A stretch of DNA of 6,152 nucleotides from an uncultured Campylobacter sp. (GCF_938017705.1 NZ_CALIIS010000220.1:1-6152), one strand, 5' to 3'. Numbered from the stretch's first letter, positions 1-5,140 are shown. Notes: generated by a model not told the origin, from the letters alone. Numbers and translations: made by a program.

Positions 1-9
1 TATTCCCGC
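1..9 (-). tRNA. Partial tRNA-Gly (first 9 bases of the 5' end)
   Basis: Read on the minus strand, bases 9 to 1 are GCGGGAATA, which is how bacterial tRNA-Gly(GCC) begins (the E. coli gene starts GCGGGAATAGCTCAG). Only half of the acceptor stem and the start of the D-arm would be inside the window, so the identity cannot be confirmed from structure. The strongest support is the near-consensus promoter with a GC-rich discriminator immediately upstream, which would place the transcript start about 15 bases before this 5' end, as expected for a stable RNA gene with a short processed leader. The alternative is a chance nine-base match in front of some other minus-strand gene. Confidence 0.55.
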
Positions 10-30
10 ATGCAGTAAAAATAAAGCGCG

Positions 31-59
31 ATTGTAGCCTATAAATTTTCATTTGTCAA
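31..59 (-). promoter_or_regulatory. Sigma-70 promoter for the leftward (tRNA) transcript
   Basis: On the minus strand TTGACA (59-54) and TACAAT (36-31) are separated by exactly 17 bases. The expected start is near 23-25. The bases just after the -10 read CGCGC, a GC-rich discriminator like those of stringently controlled stable RNA promoters in E. coli. A full TTGACA -35 box is unusual in Campylobacter, where most housekeeping promoters rely on an extended -10, so this looks like a strong promoter. It starts 11 bases beyond the moeA stop codon and I see no hairpin terminator between them, so moeA readthrough could also enter this unit. Confidence 0.75.
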
Positions 60-70
60 TAATTCCTCGC

Positions 71-1252
71 TTAAATTTCATAAATTTTTACGATTTCTCT
101 AGCGCGAACTTTGTCGCATTTGGGATCAGCCAAGAAAAAATGCGATGCCGCAGCCAGCGGTCTGATGCGCCCAGAAGGCGACGGCATAGGCGTAAAAACT
201 CCGCCTTCATATGCGCCTACGGTTAAATTTACTCTGCCGCTTTTTAGCTTCAGATCGCTTGCGAGCTTGGCATAGATCGCTGCTTCTGCGCTAAAAGCCT
301 CGCCTGCGCCGCTAAGCTTAAATAGGATCGGTAGTATGACTGCGCGCGTAAGCACGAAAGCAGCCATCGGATTGCCTGCCATTGCAAAGACGAATTTGCC
401 GTCTTTTGCGAAGCACTTGCTAGGGCGGCCGGGCTTGATATCGATGTGATCGAAAACCTGCAAAAATCCAAGTTCGCTCATAGCGCTTTGCATAAAATCC
501 GCCTCCCCAGCGCTTGCTCCACCGCTGGTAATTAGCACGTCAAATTTACGCGTAGCAGCGTTTAGCGCCTCGCATACCGCGCTAAAATCATCCTTTAAAA
601 TCCCTAAATACTCATTTTCAAAGCCGTATTTTTGCAGCAATGCAGCAATACCACTAGAGTTGGCGTTATAAATTTCGCGCTCACTTGCGCTCTGCCACGG
701 CTCTTTTAGTTCGTTTCCACTGGAAAATAGAGCGATTTTAGGACGCGCGTAAACGCTTACTTCGTAAATTCCTTGCGCGGCAAGAAGCATGATTTTAGCA
801 GGGTTTAAAATTTCGCCACGGCGCAATAAAAGCTCGCCCGCGCGCACCTCCTCGCCTTTTTTACGAAAGCCGTCGTGGGCATGAACGGAAGCAGGGATTT
901 TTAGAGTTCCACCTTGCGCGTCTACATCCTCTAGCCTCGCGACAGAGTCCGCGCCTGCAGGCATTGGCGCGCCGGTCATTATCTTTTGCGCTTGCGCAGC
1001 CTTGATTTCGTAGAATTTCTCATCTCCCGCAAAAATCGTAGGCTTTACGATCTTTAGCTTTTCGTCTTTGAATTCCGCCGCGTAGGCATAGCCGTCAAGC
1101 GCCGAATTATCGAAGCAGGGTAGGTTTTTAAGCGCTGAAATATCGCTAGAAAGGATGCGGTCTAGAGCGCTGGGAAGAGGCACCTTTTCGCTCTGCCTGC
1201 TTGATGTGATTCTAGCCGTAGCCAAATCTATAGCCTCATTTATTCCTATCAT
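71..1252 (-). CDS. moeA: Molybdopterin molybdenumtransferase MoeA
   Basis: MoeA inserts molybdate into adenylylated molybdopterin, the last general step of molybdenum cofactor synthesis in the cytoplasm. The cofactor serves enzymes such as nitrate reductase and formate dehydrogenase. The 393-residue product has the usual length and motif order: LPCFDNSALDGYA (residues 44-56), KIMTGAPMPAGAD (90-102), ALFSSGNEL (174-182, with the conserved acidic residue E181), YNANS (195-199), ITSGGASAGEADF (241-253, with D252 of the MoCF_biosynth fold), IKPGRPSK (272-279) and MAGNPMAAF (291-299). The C-terminal beta domain is complete. Two motifs vary: GGASAG where GGVSVG is usual, and AGNPMAA where PGNPVSA is common. 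The start at 1252 is supported by AAGGA (1263-1259) six bases upstream. The gene follows murA on the same strand, but 480 bases of repeat-rich spacer intervene, so a separate promoter is likely; I could not identify one convincingly. Family assignment is firm. Confidence 0.96.
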   Translation of the reverse strand: MIGINEAIDLATARITSSRQSEKVPLPSALDRILSSDISALKNLPCFDNSALDGYAYAAEFKDEKLKIVKPTIFAGDEKFYEIKAAQAQKIMTGAPMPAGADSVARLEDVDAQGGTLKIPASVHAHDGFRKKGEEVRAGELLLRRGEILNPAKIMLLAAQGIYEVSVYARPKIALFSSGNELKEPWQSASEREIYNANSSGIAALLQKYGFENEYLGILKDDFSAVCEALNAATRKFDVLITSGGASAGEADFMQSAMSELGFLQVFDHIDIKPGRPSKCFAKDGKFVFAMAGNPMAAFVLTRAVILPILFKLSGAGEAFSAEAAIYAKLASDLKLKSGRVNLTVGAYEGGVFTPMPSPSGRIRPLAAASHFFLADPKCDKVRAREIVKIYEI

Positions 1253-1258
1253 TTTAAG

Positions 1259-1263
1259 TCCTT
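1259..1263 (-). promoter_or_regulatory. Ribosome binding site of moeA
   Basis: On the minus strand AAGGA ends six bases before the ATG at 1252. It fixes the moeA start, and the next in-frame methionine lies well inside the conserved domain. Confidence 0.75.
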
Positions 1264-1699
1264 TTTATCATTTTTTACATTTTAAATTCGCGCAGTTAAA
1301 ACCTCACATAGTCTTAAATTCTATGTTTTGCCGGAGCTTGCAAAGCAAAATTTTATCCAAATGAGTGCGCAAAATTTCACGGGCTCAAACTTGCCTTATT
1401 TTAAATGCGAGCGTTGCTTAAAATTTCAAAGTATATCACTCGTAGAATTCCGCTTTGCCCTAGGAATTCCACCCACATTTGCTTAAAAAATTACACCACG
1501 GCTCGTTCATTAAATTTTACCAAAGTTCGCCACTTTAAATTCTTAAGAGGTTCATCCTTCGAAATTCTACCAAGATTTGCCTTTAAAATTCCGCCGCATT
1601 TAGTTTTAGCGGTTTTAAATGCATTGCTGCTGATAGAATTTACGTGGCTCTTACGTAGCGTGGCATTTTAAAACGCGTTTTGCGTAAAATTCCACTTTG

Positions 1700-1720
1700 C
1701 TTGCTTCCGCAAGATTTTTT
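1700..1720 (+). terminator. Plus-strand intrinsic terminator-like hairpin facing murA
   Basis: CTTGC (1700-1704) pairs with GCAAG (1709-1713) across a TTCC loop, and ATTTTTT follows (1714-1720). This arrangement works only for plus-strand transcription: on the minus strand the bases after the stem are CAAAGTGG. No plus-strand gene is called upstream, so it would end an antisense or small RNA arising in the moeA-murA spacer, or shield the murA 3' end. The five-pair stem is short, so it may be weak. Confidence 0.4.
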
Positions 1721-1732
1721 ATTTCGAAGTCC

Positions 1733-3001
1733 TCATTCCTCCAGCCTCTGTATATCGGCACCAAGCGCACCAAGCTTAGCTTCCAGTCTCTCATATCCGC
1801 GATCTAGGTGGTAAATTCTATGTATTTTGCTCTCGCCGCGCGCCGCAAGGGCGGCTAAAACGAGTGCCGAGCTGGCGCGCAGATCGGTAGCCATCACGTC
1901 TGCGCCGTTTAGCTTGCCGCCGCTGATCGTCGCGATGTGGCCGTTTAGGCGGATATCTGCGCCCATTCTTGAAAGTTCGCTTACGTGCATGAAGCGGTTT
2001 TCAAAAAGCCTCTCGTCGATGGTGCTGACGCCCGAGGAGATGCACGCAAGCGCCATAAACTGCGCCTGCATATCGGTAGGAAAGCCCGGATATTCGCTCG
2101 TGATGATCTCTACGGGTTTGATCTTTGAAGCGGGCAAGATCGTTATCTCCTCGCCGCCGTTTGAAATTTCAAATTTAAAGCCCATATCTTCAAATTTTGC
2201 AAGCACCGCGCCAAGATGAGCCGCGCAAGAGTGCGTGATCGTGATACGGGAGCCGGTAATCGCGCCCGCGCACAGATAGGTGCCCGCCTCGATGCGATCG
2301 GGAATGATCGAAATTTCGTTCAAGCTTAAAAGCTCGCCGCCGCTTCCTTTGATAAGGATTTCGTTCGTGCCGATGCCCTCTATGTCGATGCCTGCGCTTT
2401 TTAATGCGTTGCAAACGGCGATTACTTCGGGCTCTTTTGCCGCATTTATGATATGCGTGGTGCCGCTTGCTAAAGCCGCTGCCATTACGATATTTTCGGT
2501 GCCGGTGACGGTAATTTTGTCAAAATTTATAGTCGCGCCCTTAAGCCCCTTTTTTGCGGTGCAAACGACGTAACCCTGCTCGATCTTAACCTCTGCACCC
2601 ATCTTTTCAAGCGCGCTAAGGTGTAGATCGATCGGTCTTGCGCCGATCGCGCAACCCCCGGGAAGGCTTACCTCGCAGTGTCTAAATCGCGCTAAAAGCG
2701 GCCCCAGCACCAAGATCGAAGCGCGCATTTTGCGCACTATGTCATAGATCGCCTTGGTCGAGTTTATCTCGCGCGGATCGATTTTGGCGGTGTTGGCGTC
2801 AAGGAACTCGCACTTTGCGCCTAAATTTGAAAGTAGCTGAATTAGCGTGTGGATATCGGAAACTGCAGGTAAATTTTTAATTACGACTTCGTTTCTTGAA
2901 AGGATAGATAGAGCTATGAGCGGCAATGCGGCGTTTTTTGCACCGCTTATTTTGACGCTGCCGCTTAGTTTTTTGCCCCCGTTAATTCGTAGATAATGCA
3001 T
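1733..3001 (-). CDS. murA: UDP-N-acetylglucosamine 1-carboxyvinyltransferase MurA
   Basis: MurA transfers enolpyruvate from phosphoenolpyruvate to UDP-GlcNAc, the committed cytoplasmic step of peptidoglycan synthesis and the target of fosfomycin. The 422-residue protein is full length with the two-domain EPSP-synthase fold. Visible landmarks are SGAKNAALP (K22, N23), the catalytic loop [11 protein letters not shown] with Cys117 (equivalent to E. coli Cys115), YPGFPTDMQ with the general acid/base D310, DLRAS with R375 and HLDRGYE with R401. The loop cysteine is present rather than aspartate, so intrinsic fosfomycin resistance through the Cys-to-Asp change is not predicted. The start is supported by GGAG (3010-3007) and by a TATAAT promoter just upstream. 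It is followed on the same strand by moeA, as I recall for C. jejuni, but with an unusually long gap. It is divergent from a cell-wall peptidase lipoprotein. The assignment is very secure. Confidence 0.98.
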   Translation of the reverse strand: MHYLRINGGKKLSGSVKISGAKNAALPLIALSILSRNEVVIKNLPAVSDIHTLIQLLSNLGAKCEFLDANTAKIDPREINSTKAIYDIVRKMRASILVLGPLLARFRHCEVSLPGGCAIGARPIDLHLSALEKMGAEVKIEQGYVVCTAKKGLKGATINFDKITVTGTENIVMAAALASGTTHIINAAKEPEVIAVCNALKSAGIDIEGIGTNEILIKGSGGELLSLNEISIIPDRIEAGTYLCAGAITGSRITITHSCAAHLGAVLAKFEDMGFKFEISNGGEEITILPASKIKPVEIITSEYPGFPTDMQAQFMALACISSGVSTIDERLFENRFMHVSELSRMGADIRLNGHIATISGGKLNGADVMATDLRASSALVLAALAARGESKIHRIYHLDRGYERLEAKLGALGADIQRLEE

Positions 3002-3006
3002 AATTT

Positions 3007-3010
3007 CTCC
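3007..3010 (-). promoter_or_regulatory. Ribosome binding site of murA
   Basis: GGAG on the minus strand, five bases before the ATG at 3001. It confirms the annotated start, which also gives the standard MurA N-terminus with K22 and N23 in the usual positions. Confidence 0.7.
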
Positions 3011-3026
3011 GTGTAAAATTTCGGCG

Positions 3027-3032
3027 ATTATA
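3027..3032 (-). promoter_or_regulatory. murA promoter, -10 element
   Basis: The minus strand reads CTGTATAATCG, a perfect TATAAT at 3032-3027. The start would fall near 3020, giving a leader of about 20 bases that contains the GGAG site. No good TTGACA lies 17 bases upstream (the position holds GGTAAC), which is normal for Campylobacter sigma-70 promoters. The GGTAAC at the -35 position is one arm of the GTTACC direct repeat at 3050-3066, so a protein bound there would overlap the promoter. Confidence 0.6.
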
Positions 3033-3049
3033 CAGAATTTAGCTTTAAA

Positions 3050-3066
3050 GTTACCATTTTGTTACC
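3050..3066. promoter_or_regulatory. GTTACC direct repeat, candidate operator in the divergent region
   Basis: GTTACC occurs at 3050-3055 and 3061-3066, separated by ATTTT, so the starts are exactly 11 bases apart, about one helical turn. A third GTTAC lies at 3099-3103. Direct repeats with this spacing are typical of OmpR/PhoB-type response regulators. The C. jejuni PhosR box as I recall it, GTTTC-N-AAAA-N-GTTTC, has the same arm spacing and differs by one base per arm. The site overlaps the -35 region of murA and lies upstream of the lipoprotein gene. Regulator identity is inference. Confidence 0.35.
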
Positions 3067-3075
3067 GCCAGGCGC

Positions 3076-3081
3076 TAAAAT
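3076..3081 (+). promoter_or_regulatory. Possible -10 element for the lipoprotein gene
   Basis: TAAAAT would place a start near 3088 and leave a leader of about 38 bases that includes the AAGGA site at 3114-3118. A second candidate, CATAAT at 3103-3108, lies too close to that site to leave it inside the transcript. Neither has a recognisable -35 box. This is a weak call. Confidence 0.25.
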
Positions 3082-3113
3082 TACGCCCAAAATTAACCGT
3101 TACATAATTTTAT

Positions 3114-3118
3114 AAGGA
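3114..3118 (+). promoter_or_regulatory. Ribosome binding site of the NlpC/P60 lipoprotein gene
   Basis: AAGGA seven bases before the ATG at 3126. The encoded N-terminus is a good lipoprotein signal peptide, which agrees with this start. Confidence 0.75.
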
Positions 3119-3125
3119 TTTTTAT

Positions 3126-3761
3126 ATGAAACAACTAATTATTTGCGCTTTGGGTGCGTTTTTGCTGGTCGGTTGCTCCTCAAAAGCCCCGTCTGCCGGC
3201 AGCCAGCAAGCGTATGTCTTAAACGATCATGAAGAGGGAATAACTTCGGTGCCGGGAAGCGAGTTTAACCGCCCGCTAATTGCATCTGTGGACGATTACA
3301 CCGGCACTCGCGCTGGAGGGGACTGCAGCGGATTTATCACCGTGCTAAATGATAAATACGATGATCTATTTTTTAACTCAAAAGATCTGCCGAAATACTT
3401 CACAAACGGACGTAAATCCCAAGCAATATATAATTATTACAGCCGTAAAAATTTACTCAGCAATACGCCGCGAGTGGGGGATTTGGTATTTTTTCAAAAC
3501 ACCTTGCGCTCTAACAAAGGCAAGGTCAATAACGAGATCAGCCATATCGGTATCGTGCGCGAGATCTATGCCGACGGTCGCGTGAAATTTGTCCACAATA
3601 CTCGCGGTAGAAATCAAGCGGACTTCGTAAATTTAAATAAGAAAAACGTCCATGTAGCGGGGCAAAAGATGGAAAATAGCTACATCGTGCGCTGTGGCAA
3701 AGACCGCATAAGCTGCCTAGCGTCGAACCGCTTCGCAGGATACGGACGGGTGAATAACTAG
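3126..3761 (+). CDS. NlpC/P60 (C40) family cell-wall peptidase lipoprotein
   Basis: This is probably a peptidoglycan endopeptidase anchored to a membrane by a lipidated cysteine. The N-terminus MKQLIICALGAFLLVGCSS is a lipoprotein signal with lipobox LVGC, so Cys17 would be the first mature residue. The C40 papain-like domain follows at about residues 60-160. GGDCSGF carries the catalytic Cys67, VGDLVFF (117-123) is the conserved strand after it, SHIGIV supplies His140, and FVHN supplies the third polar residue, His157. NlpC/P60 enzymes typically cut D-Glu-meso-DAP bonds in stem peptides; the exact bond is not readable here. Two cysteines near the C-terminus (190 and 197) could form a disulfide in the periplasm. 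No SH3 or LysM targeting domain is present. The gene is divergent from murA, which hints at coordinated wall synthesis and cleavage, and a terminator overlaps its end. I do not recognise a specific named orthologue. Confidence 0.88.
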   Translation: MKQLIICALGAFLLVGCSSKAPSAGSQQAYVLNDHEEGITSVPGSEFNRPLIASVDDYTGTRAGGDCSGFITVLNDKYDDLFFNSKDLPKYFTNGRKSQAIYNYYSRKNLLSNTPRVGDLVFFQNTLRSNKGKVNNEISHIGIVREIYADGRVKFVHNTRGRNQADFVNLNKKNVHVAGQKMENSYIVRCGKDRISCLASNRFAGYGRVNN

Positions 3762-3792
3762 AATTTTGAAAATTCTTTCGCCCGTATTTTTT
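3740..3792 (+). terminator. Intrinsic terminator overlapping the lipoprotein gene's stop codon
   Basis: ATACGGACGGGTGAAT (3740-3755) pairs with ATTCTTTCGCCCGTAT (3772-3787) with twelve Watson-Crick pairs, two G-U pairs and two mismatches (3746/3781 and 3751/3776). It is followed by six T residues (3787-3792). The stop codon TAG (3759-3761) lies in the loop, so the 5' arm is formed by the last coding codons. An alternative small inner hairpin, AGAATTTT/AAAATTCT at 3760-3776, could compete. The GC-rich stem base and the T-run make termination of the lipoprotein transcript plausible. Confidence 0.55.
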
Positions 3793-3849
3793 GAAAAATT
3801 TCTTATAACTTTTGGAATTTATTAGATTTTATGAAATTTCGTTAGACCT

Positions 3850-3885
3850 TTTAAAAATTCGCGGCGGTTTAAAAATTCGCGACGG
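3850..3885 (+). repeat. 18-base tandem duplication
   Basis: TTTAAAAATTCGCGGCGG (3850-3867) is followed directly by TTTAAAAATTCGCGACGG (3868-3885), with one difference in eighteen bases, and a third TTT begins at 3886. Because 18 is a multiple of three it would stay in frame if translated, but no gene is present here. Confidence 0.85.
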
Positions 3886-3898
3886 TTTGATTTATGCT

Positions 3899-3946
3899 CT
3901 AAAATTCCAAGCAAAATTTTGCAAATAATTTCGCTTGGAATTCTAG
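3899..3946. repeat. Long inverted repeat with a palindrome in its loop
   Basis: CTAAAATTCCAAGC (3899-3912) pairs with GCTTGGAATTCTAG (3933-3946) over 14 positions with a single mismatch (3902/3943). The 20-base loop overlaps the perfect palindrome GCAAAATTTTGC (3911-3922). AATT begins at 3903, 3915, 3927 and 3939, exactly 12 bases apart. No T-run follows, so it is not an obvious terminator; it could be a protein-binding site or part of a palindromic repeat element. Confidence 0.65.
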
Positions 3947-3980
3947 CTATGACTTAGCTTTGCAGAATTTATTAAATTCC

Positions 3981-4009
3981 TAAAATTCTAATCAAATTTT
4001 AGAATTTTA
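3981..4009. repeat. AT-rich 11-bp perfect hairpin
   Basis: TAAAATTCTAA (3981-3991) is the exact reverse complement of TTAGAATTTTA (3999-4009), with a seven-base spacer. Each arm has only one G or C, so an RNA stem would be weak. It lies 34 bases after the inverted repeat ending at 3946 and shares the AAATTC core. Confidence 0.6.
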
Positions 4010-4353
4010 TGGCTTTTAAACTCCTGTAGTAAAAACTTATGAATAAAAACTCATTTTGATGCTATCGCGGTAAATTAAATTAGCATTTTTAACGCGTAAT
4101 TATATATAACAAGCATTTAATAAAATATTACTCTAAAAATTTATTTTGAAATTAATTTGAACTCAAATTTTTGTTATTCTTAATAAAATTATACTTATAA
4201 TTTTATATAAAATTCTACAAAATGGCTTCATATAACTGAAATTTTATCGTTATTAAATTTAACGGCATGTTTGTTTTTTAATTTACGTCAGATAAACTTT
4301 ATAAATTACGTAAAACTTTCAAAAAAGATTTACGGTCTAAATTTTATCATGAA

Positions 4354-4403
4354 AATTTTACTTTAAAGCCGCTATATCTAAATTTTAACTTTAACGCAGC
4401 TAT
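4354..4403 (+). repeat. Imperfect direct repeat of about 22 bases
   Basis: AATTTTACTTTAAAGCCGC begins at 4354 and AATTTTAACTTTAACGCAGC at 4381. Both continue with TAT, and they differ by one inserted A and a few substitutions. The unit offset is 27-28 bases, close to the AATT spacing in the moeA-murA gap. Confidence 0.5.
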
Positions 4404-4460
4404 TTTGATAAGGCGCTTGCAATTAAAACCATTGTCAAAATTTTGATGCTAGAACTTATC

Positions 4461-4466
4461 TATAAT
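4461..4466 (+). promoter_or_regulatory. Upstream candidate -10 element for the rhomboid operon
   Basis: A perfect TATAAT would start transcription near 4473 and leave a leader of about 75 bases. TTGTCA at 4432-4437 resembles a -35 box but is 23 bases away, too far for normal spacing. It may be a second promoter beside the one at 4514-4525, or chance in AT-rich DNA. Confidence 0.3.
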
Positions 4467-4513
4467 TTTTCTCTAACCCATAAAAACACGCGACGCCTTT
4501 AATTTAATCAAAA

Positions 4514-4525
4514 TTTTGCTACTAT
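4514..4525 (+). promoter_or_regulatory. Extended -10 promoter of the rhomboid-sixA operon
   Basis: TTTTGCTACTAT contains TGn directly before TACTAT, the T-rich extended -10 form usual in Campylobacter. It would start transcription near 4532, seven bases before the ribosome binding site at 4539, giving a very short leader. Position and form are both good, but no experiment supports it. Confidence 0.45.
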
Positions 4526-4538
4526 GCGTGAAAAATTT

Positions 4539-4544
4539 AAGGAG
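4539..4544 (+). promoter_or_regulatory. Ribosome binding site that decides the rhomboid start
   Basis: AAGGAG lies four bases before ATG 4549. An in-frame TTG at 4516 would add eleven residues (MLLCVKNLRSF) but overlaps the extended -10 promoter and has no ribosome binding site, so ATG 4549 is preferred. Confidence 0.75.
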
Positions 4545-4548
4545 TTTC

Positions 4549-5106
4549 ATGCAAACAGGCAAATTTACTCTCGCGATCATTGTGGCGAATGTCCTATTCT
4601 TCGTGATTTCATTCGCATTAGAATATTTTTTTGGCTTTAAGTCCTATCTATTTTTTGGGCTCAATCCATATTTTTTCGAGGGGATGCCGTGGCAGCTATT
4701 AAGTTCATTTTTTATGCACGGCGGAGTGATGCATCTAGTGATGAATATGGCAGTTTTGTATCAATTCGGTGGGATTTTAGAGCGAGCGTTCGGTGGGATA
4801 AAATTTACGCTATTTTACATCGTAGGCGGGCTGCTTAGTGGCGCTTTGTGTCTGATTTATATCCGTTATGCCATGAGCATGGGAGAAATCGTCAATATCG
4901 TAGGCGCTAGCGGCGCTATCTGTGTGCTTTTAGGCGTGATTGCTTATTTTGATAAACGCAATGCGGGCGGGATTTTTATCGCAATTTTGATAATGAGCTT
5001 TGCACCGATGCTAATGGGCATAAATGTGGCGTGGTATGCGCACATAGCGGGATTTGTGGTCGGTTATGGCTTTGGAATAATCCAGAAAAAATTTAGAATT
5101 TTGTAG
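4549..5106 (+). CDS. Rhomboid family intramembrane serine protease
   Basis: Rhomboids cleave transmembrane segments of other membrane proteins within the bilayer, using a Ser-His dyad. The 185-residue product is a minimal rhomboid core of about six membrane segments (roughly 6-24, 50-75, 84-106, 115-134, 141-157 and 160-178). The family signatures are all present: HLVMN (H62 and N66, the HxxxN oxyanion motif in the second segment), VGASGAI with the nucleophile Ser121 in the GxSG motif, and AHIAGFVVG with the general base His165. There is no cytoplasmic N-terminal domain like that of E. coli GlpG and no zinc-finger extension. The natural substrate cannot be inferred. It precedes the SixA-type phosphatase by 44 bases, probably in one transcript. 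It should be catalytically active, since all key residues are kept. Confidence 0.93.
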   Translation: MQTGKFTLAIIVANVLFFVISFALEYFFGFKSYLFFGLNPYFFEGMPWQLLSSFFMHGGVMHLVMNMAVLYQFGGILERAFGGIKFTLFYIVGGLLSGALCLIYIRYAMSMGEIVNIVGASGAICVLLGVIAYFDKRNAGGIFIAILIMSFAPMLMGINVAWYAHIAGFVVGYGFGIIQKKFRIL

Positions 5107-5140
5107 AATTTAACGCTAAATTTTACATAAAATTTTGTGA

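Larger units (their letters stand above)
1253..1732. repeat. moeA-murA spacer with AATT words phased about every 24-25 bases
   Basis: This 480-base spacer holds no ORF I would call a gene. AATT begins at 1349, 1373, 1422, 1446, 1465, 1489, 1513, 1538, 1563, 1587, 1637 and 1688. Most steps are 24 or 25 bases or a double step of 49-51; the exception is 19 at 1446-1465. At the left edge (1285, 1317, 1349) the step is 32. The words sit in loosely similar units: AAATTTTACCAAAGTTCGCC at 1512, AAATTCTACCAAGATTTGCC at 1562 and GAATTCCACCCACATTTGC at 1464. It looks like a decayed tandem array rather than random AT-rich DNA. The plus-strand reading 1405-1671 is open for 88 codons, but it lacks a ribosome binding site, and its 8-residue periodicity follows from the 24-base repeat, so I do not call it a gene. 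Confidence 0.5.
3793..4513. other. Long AT-rich non-coding spacer
   Basis: About 720 bases separate the lipoprotein terminator from the rhomboid promoter. All frames are closed by frequent stops, GC is far below that of the genes, and I find no tRNA signature or other recognisable structured RNA. It contains an 18-base tandem repeat, inverted repeats at 3899-3946 and 3981-4009, an inverted repeat TTTACGT/ACGTAAA (4282-4288 with 4308-4314), a direct repeat near 4354-4403 and a TCAAAATTTTGA palindrome (4435-4446). The left half (3793-4015) is denser in AATT and in GC-containing repeat units than the right half, which is mostly plain A/T sequence. It may be the site of a decayed gene or insertion, but no coding remnant is recognisable. 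Confidence 0.6.

Noticed and set aside
250..471. Second minus-strand frame inside moeA
   Set aside because: Lies wholly within conserved moeA codons in another frame, with no independent signal.
1155..1364. Plus-strand open frame of 69 codons overlapping the moeA start
   Set aside because: Antisense to the conserved moeA N-terminus, with no ribosome binding site. It is a shadow of moeA.
1405..1671. Plus-strand open frame of 88 codons in the moeA-murA spacer
   Set aside because: No ribosome binding site, no recognisable domain, and its 8-residue rhythm (KF, EI and KI at 24-base steps) is explained by the DNA repeat. It is kept only as a note because a terminator-like hairpin follows it.
1827..2573. 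Frames on both strands inside murA
   Set aside because: All overlap conserved MurA catalytic sequence; they are shadows caused by moderate GC and few stops.
3850..4009. CRISPR array or insertion-sequence ends in the AT-rich spacer
   Set aside because: Repeats are adjacent or irregular with no uniform unique spacers, no cas gene is near, and there is no transposase or target duplication.
4516..4548. Upstream TTG start for the rhomboid gene, adding eleven residues
   Set aside because: It overlaps the extended -10 promoter and lacks a ribosome binding site; AAGGAG lies before ATG 4549.
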